From Candidatus Thiodiazotropha taylori (GTDB lineage Bacteria > Pseudomonadota > Gammaproteobacteria > Chromatiales > Chromatiaceae): a stretch of DNA of 24,550 nt. This document shows, piece by piece, positions 1-7,565 of the stretch. The notes under the pieces are model-generated. The model was not told the DNA's origin. It did no database searches and saw only the letters and a program-made list of their open reading frames with translations. The position numbers and the translations under genes were made by a program. How positions within the stretch are numbered: the first letter of the stretch is position 1; each line of letters starts with the position of its first letter. Location of the stretch: positions 1 to 24,550 of the forward strand of contig JAHRHW010000013.1 in the NCBI GenBank assembly GCA_019100305.1, read 5' to 3'.

Positions 1-50
1 GGCGCGAGGAGCGTAGTTTGGTTGTTCCAAATGAGCGACGAGCAACGCCG
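1..50 (+). repeat. Degenerate palindromic intergenic repeat, copy B
   Basis: An imperfect hairpin sits at the left edge: TTTGG (17-21 region) pairs with CCAAA across a TTGTT loop, and the flanks GCGAGGAGCG and GAGCGACGAGC are roughly complementary. Its right arm, TGAGCGA-N5-AACGCCG at 32-50, matches the minus-strand sequence of 124-142 at 14 of 19 positions, and both are preceded by GTAGTT, so it appears to be an oppositely oriented relative of the element at 101-198. The element may begin before the window. Assignment to a repeat family is inference. Confidence 0.45.
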
Positions 51-100
51 AGTGGTGCTTTTTTCAGGCGCAACCCCCCCATGTTGATGGTAAAAGAGGG

Positions 101-198
101 GCTGGGACTGTTTTTGCGCCCAGCGGCGTTATCATTCGCTCATGTAGAATAACTACACGACACTCATTCTGCCTTGCTGAGCGCAAAACAGTCCCAGC
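101..198. repeat. About 98-bp imperfect palindrome (MITE/REP-like), copy A
   Basis: The outer arms GCTGGGACTGTTTT (from 101) and AAAACAGTCCCAGC (ending at 198) are perfect inverted repeats and continue through GCGC and CAGC/GCTG. The apex is TGTAG-AATAA-CTACA near 144-158. The whole segment can therefore fold into one long stem-loop. It lies beyond the 3' end of the SRP RNA gene, where it might also stop or stabilise transcripts. No ORF is associated. Whether it is a dispersed repeat needs a genome comparison. Confidence 0.65.
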
Positions 199-260
199 AG
201 GGCGTATTGGATTAGTGTTAACAGGCCCTAGCGGATTAACAGCTATAACGCTTTGGAATT

Positions 261-377
261 GGGTGGCAGTGGGTACCAGCCACACCCCGGCACACGATGC
301 CACTGCTGCCGCTGCTCCCTTCCGGGCCTGACGGGGTTCACAGCTTCTCGTTGCGGGGGGACCGATACCAACCGCCA
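261..377 (-). ncRNA. ffs: Signal recognition particle RNA, 4.5S small bacterial type
   Basis: Read on the minus strand, the conserved SRP domain IV core is obvious: GTCAGGCCCGGAAGGGAGCAGC, here split as GTCAGGCCCGG (asymmetric loop) and the GGAA tetraloop region, followed by GTGTGCCGGG as in E. coli 4.5S RNA. The ends close a long helix: TGGCGGTTGGTATCGG at 5' (from 377) pairs with CTGGTACCCACTGCCA at 3' (to 264) with a single clear mismatch. A length near 114-117 nt is normal for the Alu-less gammaproteobacterial form. The RNA scaffolds Ffh for co-translational membrane targeting. The exact mature ends are inferred from the helix. Confidence 0.95.
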
Positions 378-395
378 TAAAAGGTGAGACGGGGG

Positions 396-420
396 ATTAT
401 ACCGATAATTGCCATGGAAA
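396..420 (-). promoter_or_regulatory. Putative promoter of the SRP RNA gene
   Basis: A perfect TATAAT -10 hexamer lies at 396-401 on the minus strand, about 19 nt before the inferred 5' end of the SRP RNA. It is followed by a C-rich discriminator (CCCCCGTC). The -35 is poor: a T-rich tract lies about 17 nt upstream, while a TTGAGA further upstream is too far away (23-nt spacer). A GC-rich discriminator is typical of growth-rate-controlled stable RNA promoters; that regulation is inferred. Confidence 0.5.
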
Positions 421-449
421 AAAGTCTCAAGCCATTTGATCCCGATCGA

Positions 450-1100
450 CTATGGCTGCAGACAGTCATCTTTTGAGAAACCAAGCGTCTTCAACAATGG
501 CCTGAGCCCAGCCCAGACGTTTTCCTCGAGGATCGGTTGAGCTTTGTCGTTGGGATGGATGCCATCGTTCTGCATCAAGGACATATCCAGCGCTACCCCC
601 TTAAGAAAAAAGGGAATCAGGGGAACCGATTCTGCCTCCGAGACATCATAATAGACTTGATGGAAGGCATTGGTGAACTCCGGTCCGTAGTTGGCGGGCA
701 GACGAACCCCCAACAACAGCACCGCCGCACCGGCCTGCTTGGCGCGCCTGACCATGCGTTGCAGATTATCATGCATCGCCCGGCTGTTGATGCCACGCAG
801 GCCATCGTTACCACCCAGTTCGATAATCACCACGGTCGGTTGATGCTTCGACAGCAGGGTTGGCAGACGGCTCAGGCCGCCCTGGCTGGTATCGCCTGAT
901 ACACTGGCGTTGATCACCTGGAACGGGCCACAATGGGCGTTCAATCGCTGCGACAGCAGATTGACCCAGCGAACCTCGGTGGTGACACCGTAGCCGGCGC
1001 TGAGACTATCGCCAACCACCAGCAGTGTGGTCTGTGCCAGCGTGACAACCGGCAGAGACAGAAACAAAAAGAGTAACAATTTCCGTAGGAATCTTTTCAT
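450..1100 (-). CDS. tesA: TesA-like arylesterase / lysophospholipase, SGNH hydrolase
   Basis: This is a 216-residue exported SGNH hydrolase. A signal peptide (KRFLRK then a Leu/Phe-rich core, cleavage near ALA-like TLA-Q at 22/23) precedes the block I motif GDSLSAGYG with nucleophile Ser32. Block II is SGDTSQG, block III GGND near 96-99, and block V DGIHPN supplies the catalytic Asp and His. E. coli TesA is a periplasmic thioesterase I/lysophospholipase L1 of similar size. The start was placed at the ATG at 1098-1100, preceded by GGGAG 11 nt upstream; a TTG at 1118 would add six residues before the positively charged region. The divergent ybbA-ybbP neighbours match the conserved gammaproteobacterial arrangement. 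The SRP RNA gene follows on the same strand. Confidence 0.92.
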   Translation of the reverse strand: MKRFLRKLLLFLFLSLPVVTLAQTTLLVVGDSLSAGYGVTTEVRWVNLLSQRLNAHCGPFQVINASVSGDTSQGGLSRLPTLLSKHQPTVVIIELGGNDGLRGINSRAMHDNLQRMVRRAKQAGAAVLLLGVRLPANYGPEFTNAFHQVYYDVSEAESVPLIPFFLKGVALDMSLMQNDGIHPNDKAQPILEENVWAGLRPLLKTLGFSKDDCLQP

Positions 1101-1791
1101 GTTGCAGACATCTCCCAACCCTCATCCTGTGACCGCCAAAGGGCTGATGAAGTTCGTTGAAACCTCCCAAGGCAGATTGGACATTCTGCAACAGATCGAT
1201 CTGGAAGTCGCTCCCGGGGAAGCGGTGGCGATCCTTGGCGCATCCGGCTCCGGCAAATCAACCCTGCTGGGTCTGCTGGCAGGTCTGGACGAGGCTTCCG
1301 CTGGCGATGTCACCCTGTTCGGCACCGCCCTGGGCGGGCTGGATGAGGATGGCCGTGCCGCATTGCGGGCCGGTCAGGTGGGTTTTGTGTTTCAATCCTT
1401 TCAACTGCTCAGCGGCATGACCGCACTGGAGAATGTCATGCTGCCCCTGGAGCTGGCCGGCCATGCCAACGCCGAACAGGCGGCCAAGGACGCCCTCTCA
1501 AAAGCCGGCCTGGCGGAGCGCTTGACCCACTACCCTTCACAACTCTCGGGTGGCGAACAGCAGCGGGTGGCACTGGCCCGGGCCTTTGCCCCCAGTCCGC
1601 AAGTGCTGTTTGCCGATGAACCAACCGCCAACCTGGATGCCCACACCGGTGAGAAGGTGGCGGAACTGCTGTTCGAACTGCAGGAGCAGAGCGGTACGGT
1701 ACTGATCCTGGTGACCCATGATGAGATGCTCGCACAACGCTGTGATCGCCGCCTCTATCTGCGTGAGGGCTGCCTGGAGAACAACCGATGA
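1099..1791 (+). CDS. ybbA: ABC transporter ATP-binding protein, YbbA (LolD/MacB-type)
   Basis: A 230-residue ABC ATPase with every catalytic motif intact: Walker A GASGSGKST (47-55), Q-loop Gln99 in FVFQSFQLL, signature LSGGEQQR (149-156), Walker B VLFADEP (169-175) with Glu174, D-loop NLD and switch His in VTHD. The FVFQSFQL and LSGGEQQRVALARA wording is typical of the LolD/MacB/YbbA branch that energises FtsX-fold permeases. The ATG at 1099 was chosen because AGGA lies 8 nt upstream and the ATP-binding domain begins soon after; an upstream in-frame start at 1027 would run inside the tesA signal-peptide region. Its stop overlaps the permease start (ATGA), so the two are translationally coupled. 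Confidence 0.93.
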   Translation: MLQTSPNPHPVTAKGLMKFVETSQGRLDILQQIDLEVAPGEAVAILGASGSGKSTLLGLLAGLDEASAGDVTLFGTALGGLDEDGRAALRAGQVGFVFQSFQLLSGMTALENVMLPLELAGHANAEQAAKDALSKAGLAERLTHYPSQLSGGEQQRVALARAFAPSPQVLFADEPTANLDAHTGEKVAELLFELQEQSGTVLILVTHDEMLAQRCDRRLYLREGCLENNR

Positions 1792-4277
1792 ATCCCTTCA
1801 TGCTGGCGCTGAAACTGTTGCGCCGGGATTGGCGGGCCGGCGAGCTGCGGCTTCTGGCCACGGCGCTGGTGATCGCGGTCGCCTCGGTCACCGCGGTAGG
1901 CTTTTTCACCGACCGCATCGAACGGGCGATGGCCCGTCAGGCGACCGAAGTGCTGGCCGCCGATTTGAGAATCGAAAGCAACCGCCGACTCGATGAAGTG
2001 CTCAGTGACGAGGCGCAGCAGCGTCAGATGCGCCAGGCCAGAACCCTGACCTTCCCGAGTGTGGTATTGAACAACGGCAACACCCAGCTGGTTCAGGTCA
2101 AGTCGGTGTCGGACAACTACCCCCTGCGGGGCAAGCTGCAGGTCAGGGATCAGGTCAACGGAGCCACCCGCTATGCGGAGAAGATACCCGGCTCCGGAGA
2201 GGCCTGGCTCGAGGAGCGGCTGCTGCCCCTGCTGGCGTTGCAGATCGGCGACCGTTTCAAACTGGGCCAGCTTGAGTTCACCCTGACCCGCATCATCACC
2301 TACGAACCGGACCGCTCCGCCAACCTGTTTCAGCTGGCACCCAGGGTCATGATCAATCAACAGGACGTGGAAAAAACCGGTCTGTTGGGTCCGGCCAGCC
2401 GGGTCAGACACAATCTGCTGATTGCCGGCACCCCAGCCCAGACCAATGACTACCGAAAGTGGGTGGAGACACAGCAGATCGACGGCATACAGGTACAGGA
2501 TATCCGTGCCGCCCGCCCCGAACTGCGTGCCGCACTGGATCAGGGCGGCCGATTCCTGCGATTGGCCGCGGCCACCGCCATTCTGCTCTGTGTGGTTGCG
2601 GTAGCTCTCTCCAGCCGACGCTTCGTTGAACGACAGGCGGACACCAGTGCCCTGCTGAGATGCCTGGGAGCCAAGCGTAACCAGGTATTGCAGATTTTTG
2701 TCATTCGGCTGCTCGGCCTGGGGCTGATCGCCAGCCTCATCGGCAGTCTGCTGGGTCTCGCAGCACAGACCCTGCTGGTTGAACTGGTGGGGCACTGGTT
2801 CACCCAGCAGATTCCCGCTCCCTCAGCCTGGCCTCTGCTGTCCGGTGTGGCCACCGGTATCCTGGTACTGCTCGGTTTCTCACTGCCGATGGTGACCCGG
2901 CTGGCCGAAGTCCCCCCGCTGCGGGTGTTCCGACGCCACCTGGGGGCACCGCCGATCGGTTATCTGCTGTTCATCTCAGCCGGGGTTGCCGCCCTCGCCA
3001 CCCTGCTGATCTGGCAGATCGGCGACGACCAAATGGCATTCAAATTGATCGGAGGCCTGCTGGGCGGTCTGCTGCTGCTGTTGATGATCGCCCGATTGCT
3101 GGTCACCCTGCTGACACCGCTGCGCACCCGAACGGCCGGTTCCTGGCGCTATGGCCTGGCCAGTCTTTCACGTAATCCAATTACCACCAGCGTCCAGTTG
3201 AGTGGATTCGGCCTGGGGATGACGGTGCTGCTGTTACTCGCCCTGGTCAGGGTCGACCTGCTGAGCAACTGGCGTGAGGCACTGCCGGCGGACAGTCCCA
3301 ATCAATTTCTGATCAACATTCAGCCGGATCAGGTGGATGGGGTCAGGAATCATCTGGAAGAGAGCGGCATCCCATCGGTCGGGCTCTACCCGATGATGCG
3401 GGGACGGCTGATCAGCATCGATGGCAAAGCGATCTCCGCAGACGACTACCCCAACCCGAGAGCCCAACGGCTGGCGACCCGGGATTTCAATCTCAGTCAG
3501 GCCACCAGCATGCAGACCGATAACCAGGTCGTCGCGGGTAACTGGTGGTCGCAAGCCGACTGGGGAGAGCCCTGGTTCTCAGTCGAGGAAGGGATTGCCG
3601 AAACCCTGGGTATTCCCATGGGGGCGGAACTGACCTTCGAGGTGGCCGGACAACAGGTCAGCGGTAAGGTGACAAACCTCAGGTCGGTGAAGTGGGACTC
3701 CTTCAACGTCAACTTTTTCGTGGTCGGAACACCTGGGCTGATGCGTGACCTGCCGGCCACCTACATCACCAGCTTCTATCTGCCGGATGAGCAGCGTTCG
3801 GTGCTGCACAAACTGATTCAGAACTATCCAAGCATCACCGCACTGGATGTCACTGCCTTGATGAAACAGGTGCGCGGGATTATGGATCGTGGCGCCATGG
3901 CGGTGGAGTCGGTGTTCCTGTTTACCCTGGCAGCCGGATTGATCGTACTCTATGCCGGCATCCAGGCGAGCCATGAACAGCGGGTTCAGGAGACCGCCAT
4001 CCTGCGCACCCTGGGGCTCAGCCGACAACAGCTGATCCTCTCCATCACCCTGGAGTTCGCCCTGCTCGGCGGACTGGCGGGGGTGATCTCTGCAGGGCTT
4101 GCCAGCGGCATCGGCTATAGCCTCTCAACCGGGGTCTTCAATCTGCCCTGGCAGTTCAATCCCCAGATCTGGCTGGTGGCGGTTTTCGGTGGGGCAATCG
4201 GCATCGGGGCTGCCGGCACACTGGCCAGCTGGTCACTTTTCAACACACCGCCGATTCTGGTTTTGCGACGGGCCTAA
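1788..4277 (+). CDS. ybbP: YbbP-like FtsX-family ABC permease
   Basis: An 829-residue inner-membrane protein starting with an ATGA overlap on the ATPase gene. The order seen is: N-terminal membrane helix (about 20-42), a large periplasmic MacB-like domain, a first FtsX-type helix bundle (about 255-420, including the RRFVERQ...LRCLGAKRNQV loop), a middle helix (about 465-490), a second periplasmic domain, and a last bundle (about 700-829) with the matching EQRVQETAILRTLGLSRQQ loop. Duplicated FtsX modules in one about 800-residue chain are characteristic of YbbP. The substrate of YbbAP is not settled; proximity to the TesA-like hydrolase fits a role in envelope lipid or hydrophobic-compound handling, as proposed for this locus in general. 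Confidence 0.9.
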   Translation: MNPFMLALKLLRRDWRAGELRLLATALVIAVASVTAVGFFTDRIERAMARQATEVLAADLRIESNRRLDEVLSDEAQQRQMRQARTLTFPSVVLNNGNTQLVQVKSVSDNYPLRGKLQVRDQVNGATRYAEKIPGSGEAWLEERLLPLLALQIGDRFKLGQLEFTLTRIITYEPDRSANLFQLAPRVMINQQDVEKTGLLGPASRVRHNLLIAGTPAQTNDYRKWVETQQIDGIQVQDIRAARPELRAALDQGGRFLRLAAATAILLCVVAVALSSRRFVERQADTSALLRCLGAKRNQVLQIFVIRLLGLGLIASLIGSLLGLAAQTLLVELVGHWFTQQIPAPSAWPLLSGVATGILVLLGFSLPMVTRLAEVPPLRVFRRHLGAPPIGYLLFISAGVAALATLLIWQIGDDQMAFKLIGGLLGGLLLLLMIARLLVTLLTPLRTRTAGSWRYGLASLSRNPITTSVQLSGFGLGMTVLLLLALVRVDLLSNWREALPADSPNQFLINIQPDQVDGVRNHLEESGIPSVGLYPMMRGRLISIDGKAISADDYPNPRAQRLATRDFNLSQATSMQTDNQVVAGNWWSQADWGEPWFSVEEGIAETLGIPMGAELTFEVAGQQVSGKVTNLRSVKWDSFNVNFFVVGTPGLMRDLPATYITSFYLPDEQRSVLHKLIQNYPSITALDVTALMKQVRGIMDRGAMAVESVFLFTLAAGLIVLYAGIQASHEQRVQETAILRTLGLSRQQLILSITLEFALLGGLAGVISAGLASGIGYSLSTGVFNLPWQFNPQIWLVAVFGGAIGIGAAGTLASWSLFNTPPILVLRRA

Positions 4278-4385
4278 ACGACAGACCTGACTGCTCGGAG
4301 CTGCGGCAGAAAGATTGCAAATCGATGACATTCCTGTGAATTTTTCAGGACGACCCAGGCCCCTGTAGAGAAATTGCACCATTCC

Positions 4386-4458
4386 GGGTAGGAATCTACA
4401 CCCTATTCCCCATATGGGTAGGGGTTCACCCACATGGAATATGGGCGCATTTTCCCAT
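4386..4458. repeat. Cluster of nested inverted repeats upstream of the copper oxidase
   Basis: Three GGG...CCC hairpin-like units follow one another: GGGTAGGAATCTACACCC (4386-4403), GGGTAGGGGTTCACCC (4416-4431) and ATGGG-N8-CCCAT (4441-4458). The first two start exactly 30 bp apart, about three helical turns. Spanning them, the arm 4401-4419 pairs with 4428-4445 (CCCATATTCC and ATGTGGGT on the complementary side) with few mismatches, and CCCATATGGG (4409-4418) is a perfect palindrome. No T-tract follows, so an operator array or RNA structure is likelier than a terminator. The function is unknown. Confidence 0.55.
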
Positions 4459-4823
4459 TTATGTGCGATATCACACACTTTTACAATTCAAATCAGATTG
4501 AAAGTTTGGGTCATGCACAGGGTTGTTAGGCGATCAAACTGTTTCACGACGACTGGATTGGCGAGTGTGGCAGCAAAAACAAGATGGAGTATTGATCAAG
4601 CGTTCTACGTCAATACCCTCACTTTCAACCTAGGGGGAGTCTCTCGGAGTTTCACTGTAGCTTGCTTGAATAGAAGCAAGTTGGGTACGTGCGCCAAATA
4701 AACAGTGTTTATCCGAAGTCAGGATGAGACTTGCAAAATGAAATGAATTCATAGTTTGGAGACAGAGTTTCCGTCTAAGGGATGCGGCAAATTATGGGTG
4801 ATTTCATTAATCCGTTTACTTAG

Positions 4824-4837
4824 TTAAAGCGCTTTAA
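4824..4837. promoter_or_regulatory. Perfect 14-bp palindrome before the oxidase start
   Basis: TTAAAGCGCTTTAA is a perfect palindrome centred about 30 bp upstream of the oxidase ATG. Its position could suit an operator or a leader-RNA structure. It does not match a CueR or CusR box that I recognise, so the binding factor is unknown. Confidence 0.35.
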
Positions 4838-4860
4838 AGAAATCAGTTACGGGGAAACCA

Positions 4861-7455
4861 ATGAATAAGTACAAACTCTCACGATTATCCTTGGCGGTAA
4901 TCATGGGTGCCTTTACCGCGTCCGGGGCACAGGCCTATGTACCGGGAGGCACACTGAATCCTAACGATATACCCAAATATGTCACGCCACTGGTCATACC
5001 GCCGGTGATGAATGATACCGGTATCGGTGACGACTACGATATCGGCATGCGCCAGTTCCAACAGCAGATTCTGCCAGGCGGCATCTGGAACACCCTGAAT
5101 GGCCGAAACGACTCGTTTCCACCGACCACGGTCTGGAGTTACGGTCCGGCAACCGATCCTCGACCCGACTCCCGAGCCCTGGGTGGCGGCCGGAATGTGG
5201 CCCCGGCTCCCAACTCACAATTCAACTACCCCGCCTACACCATCGAGGCGGTGAAAGACACCAATACCAGCGTTGACTGGATCAACCAGCTGGTGCGACG
5301 CGCCGATCGCTGTCGTGCCGTCGGTGGTAACATCGGTACCGAGCGGGCCAACGACTGTAAATTCATCAAGCACATCCTGCCGGTCGACCAGACACTGCAC
5401 TGGGCCAATCCGAAGGCCCGTTGCGACAAAGGTGAACTGCGCACTGACTGTCATGGCCAGACACAGGGCAAGTACAACGGCCCAGTGCCGATCGTTACCC
5501 ACGTGCATGGCGCCCACACCGGTGCCAGCAGTGACGGGTACACAGAGGGCTGGTGGCTGCCGAATGCCTCCAACATCAGCTGTGTGCCCCGTGACGTCAA
5601 TGGTGATCCCAGCTGGCGCCCGGCTGGTGGTGAGTATGTCTGTGAAGGCACCATCGCCAATCTGCTGACCGATCGTGACGGTTTCAATGACCAGAACATC
5701 GGCAACGGTGTCGGCCACTTCGAATACCTCAATGACCAGCCCTCAGCAACACTCTGGTACCACGATCATGCCCTCGGCATGACCCGCCTCAACGTCTATG
5801 CCGGCCCTGCAGGTTTCTGGCTGGTTCGTGATCCCTCAGCGGTGAGTGGTGAGACCGGTATGCAGGCTGGCGTTCTGCCCGGGCCTGCACCGATCGCCGG
5901 GGAAGACCTGGTCACCACCAACTTCCCAGCGGATCTGGGTGGCTCCCGTGAAAAGTATCGTGAGATTCCGGTGGTGATTCAGGATCGCTCATTCAACCAA
6001 GACGGTTCCTTATGGTATCCGGACAACCGGGCATTCTTCGATGAACTGAATGTTGAAGGCACAGGTGGTACTGGAAATGAGCAGCATCCTGGTGCTGGTG
6101 AATTGCAAATCAGGTTTTCCGGCAACAACGCTCAGGACAAAGTCTCTGACATTGCCCCGATCTGGAACCCCGAAGCCTTTTTCAATACCATGGTAGTCAA
6201 CGGCACCACCTGGCCAGAGCTGGAAGTGGCTCCGTCACTTTACCGTTTCCGCCTGTTGAACGGCACCAATGCCCGTTGGCTGAGTCTCTCTCTGCCAATC
6301 ATCAACCCGACCACTGAACAGAAAACCTCCGTCATCAAGGATCACTGGTACCGCGAGGTCAACACCCGAAACGGTCGGTATAAAGGTCCATGGATGCCGT
6401 ATCAGGTGCCGGTCGATGAGCTCTTCATGTATCAGATCGGTACTGAGCAGGCTCTGCTGCCAAAAGTGGTGGCGGTTCGGGAAGGCAAGGCGACTCAGCT
6501 GAACTATAACTCGCAAGCCTGGGCCTTTGAGCAGATGCCTTACATGGAGATCAACAATCAGCTGATCGTTGGCGAAACCGACCAGGGCTTTGCCGGTCAG
6601 GGTCTGTTGATCGGTCCAGCTGAGCGAGCCGATGTGATCGTCGACTTCCGCGGCTTGCCCGACGGCACGGTGATCCGCATGCTCAACAACGCACCCGATT
6701 CCCCCTTTGGCGGCTTCCCGGCGGACGAACTGCCGGATGCGGACACAACCGGTCAGGTGATGCAGTTCGTCGTCAACCATGCACTGCTGGGCACCAGCCC
6801 GACAGACGAGGATCGCAGCCGCAGCGGTCGCCTGAGAAACCCGGACACAGCAGCCACTTCCCCATGGGACCTGATGCTGACCGGTGTCGAAAGCTCCCTG
6901 CCTACACCCACCATCACCCGCGAAATGGTGCTGCTTGAGGAAGAGTCCAAGCTGGTCTGTGTCAGCGAGGATGCTGCCGGGAACCTGTATCAGGAAATTG
7001 GCATGCTGCCACCTTGTGACAATGGCGCGGTTCCCCATGGACCTCAATCCGCAATACTCGGTACGATTGACGCCGCTGGTATCTCACAGGGTCAGCTCTG
7101 GTCGGATCCCATCTCAACCAACCCTGCTGTGGGTGATGTTGAGGATTGGAGACTCTACAACTACTCAGCCGATGCCCATCCGATCCATGTCCATCTTGTC
7201 AAGCACAAGGTCATGGGTCGCGAGGCGATCGGTGGTGGACAGAGTGTGGCAGTTGGAACACCCAATGGTCTGGAAGCCTGGGAGTATGGCTGGAAGGATA
7301 CGGTCAACGCCTATCCGGGTGACGTAACCACGATCCGTGCGGAGTTCGATCTGCCGGGTCTCTATGTCTGGCACTGTCATATCGTTGAACACGAAGACAA
7401 TGAGATGATGGTTCCATTCTGTGTTGGCGATGTCTGCCCAGATAAACTGTTCTAA
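4861..7455 (+). CDS. Large exported multicopper oxidase, CotA/phenoxazinone-synthase type
   Basis: An 864-residue secreted oxidase. A signal peptide (residues 1-25, cleavage after AQA) is followed by all four copper motifs: HVHG (214-217), WYHDHALG with H301 and H303, HPIHVH (773-778) and HCHIVEHEDNEM (838-849). Type 1 copper ligands are H773, C839, H844 and M849; the others form the trinuclear cluster. WYHDHALGMTRLNVYAG and HCHIVEHEDN are closest in wording to CotA laccase, bilirubin oxidase and phenoxazinone synthase rather than CueO. It reduces O2 to water while oxidising a substrate such as phenolics, metals or Cu(I); the substrate is not evident. CotA is about 510 residues, so this protein is much longer, with some 200 residues before the first motif. 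The start has GGGG six nt upstream. The copper pump genes lie 2.8 kb downstream. Confidence 0.92.
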   Translation: MNKYKLSRLSLAVIMGAFTASGAQAYVPGGTLNPNDIPKYVTPLVIPPVMNDTGIGDDYDIGMRQFQQQILPGGIWNTLNGRNDSFPPTTVWSYGPATDPRPDSRALGGGRNVAPAPNSQFNYPAYTIEAVKDTNTSVDWINQLVRRADRCRAVGGNIGTERANDCKFIKHILPVDQTLHWANPKARCDKGELRTDCHGQTQGKYNGPVPIVTHVHGAHTGASSDGYTEGWWLPNASNISCVPRDVNGDPSWRPAGGEYVCEGTIANLLTDRDGFNDQNIGNGVGHFEYLNDQPSATLWYHDHALGMTRLNVYAGPAGFWLVRDPSAVSGETGMQAGVLPGPAPIAGEDLVTTNFPADLGGSREKYREIPVVIQDRSFNQDGSLWYPDNRAFFDELNVEGTGGTGNEQHPGAGELQIRFSGNNAQDKVSDIAPIWNPEAFFNTMVVNGTTWPELEVAPSLYRFRLLNGTNARWLSLSLPIINPTTEQKTSVIKDHWYREVNTRNGRYKGPWMPYQVPVDELFMYQIGTEQALLPKVVAVREGKATQLNYNSQAWAFEQMPYMEINNQLIVGETDQGFAGQGLLIGPAERADVIVDFRGLPDGTVIRMLNNAPDSPFGGFPADELPDADTTGQVMQFVVNHALLGTSPTDEDRSRSGRLRNPDTAATSPWDLMLTGVESSLPTPTITREMVLLEEESKLVCVSEDAAGNLYQEIGMLPPCDNGAVPHGPQSAILGTIDAAGISQGQLWSDPISTNPAVGDVEDWRLYNYSADAHPIHVHLVKHKVMGREAIGGGQSVAVGTPNGLEAWEYGWKDTVNAYPGDVTTIRAEFDLPGLYVWHCHIVEHEDNEMMVPFCVGDVCPDKLF

Positions 7456-7480
7456 CAATAACCAATGGACTAGAATCTTT

Positions 7481-7504
7481 GGGCCGCCTCGTGCGGCCCT
7501 TTTC
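7481..7504 (+). terminator. Intrinsic terminator of the multicopper oxidase gene
   Basis: GGGCCGC (7481-7487) and GCGGCCC (7493-7499) form a perfect seven-pair GC stem with a CTCGT loop, followed by TTTTCTT. It begins 25 bp after the stop codon, so the oxidase is probably transcribed apart from the genes downstream. Confidence 0.88.
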
Positions 7505-7565
7505 TTATCTCTACAATGGTGCAACTGTAACTATCGGCTATGCCTGATCAGCAACAACAGAGGCT

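Larger units (their letters stand above)
4278..4860. other. Long intergenic leader between ybbP and the multicopper oxidase
   Basis: No convincing gene is present in this 583-bp gap. A 95-codon ORF at 4414-4701 has no ribosome site, no recognisable protein features and starts inside the hairpin cluster. The gap holds a cluster of inverted repeats (4386-4458), a GTG-C-GATATC-A-CAC palindrome near 4463-4476, and a TTAAAGCGCTTTAA palindrome just before the oxidase. The oxidase start has GGGG six nt upstream of its ATG. The transcript may have a long 5' leader, but no clear -10/-35 pair could be picked. Confidence 0.6.

Noticed and set aside
64..378. 104-codon minus-strand ORF
   Set aside because: It overlaps the SRP RNA and the palindrome, which explain the sequence better; its translation has no protein-like features.
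1755..2795. 346-codon minus-strand ORF
   Set aside because: It is antisense to the ybbP permease, Gln/Gly-rich as expected for a shadow frame, and has no ribosome site.
4463..4478. TGTG-N6-CACA as a possible CRP/FNR site
   Set aside because: The half-site spacing is two bases too short for CRP and the sequence does not match FNR.
4414..4701. 95-codon plus-strand ORF before the oxidase
   Set aside because: It starts inside the hairpin cluster, has no ribosome site and no recognisable domain.
6235..7047. 270-codon minus-strand ORF
   Set aside because: It lies entirely antisense to the multicopper oxidase, whose motifs are unequivocal.
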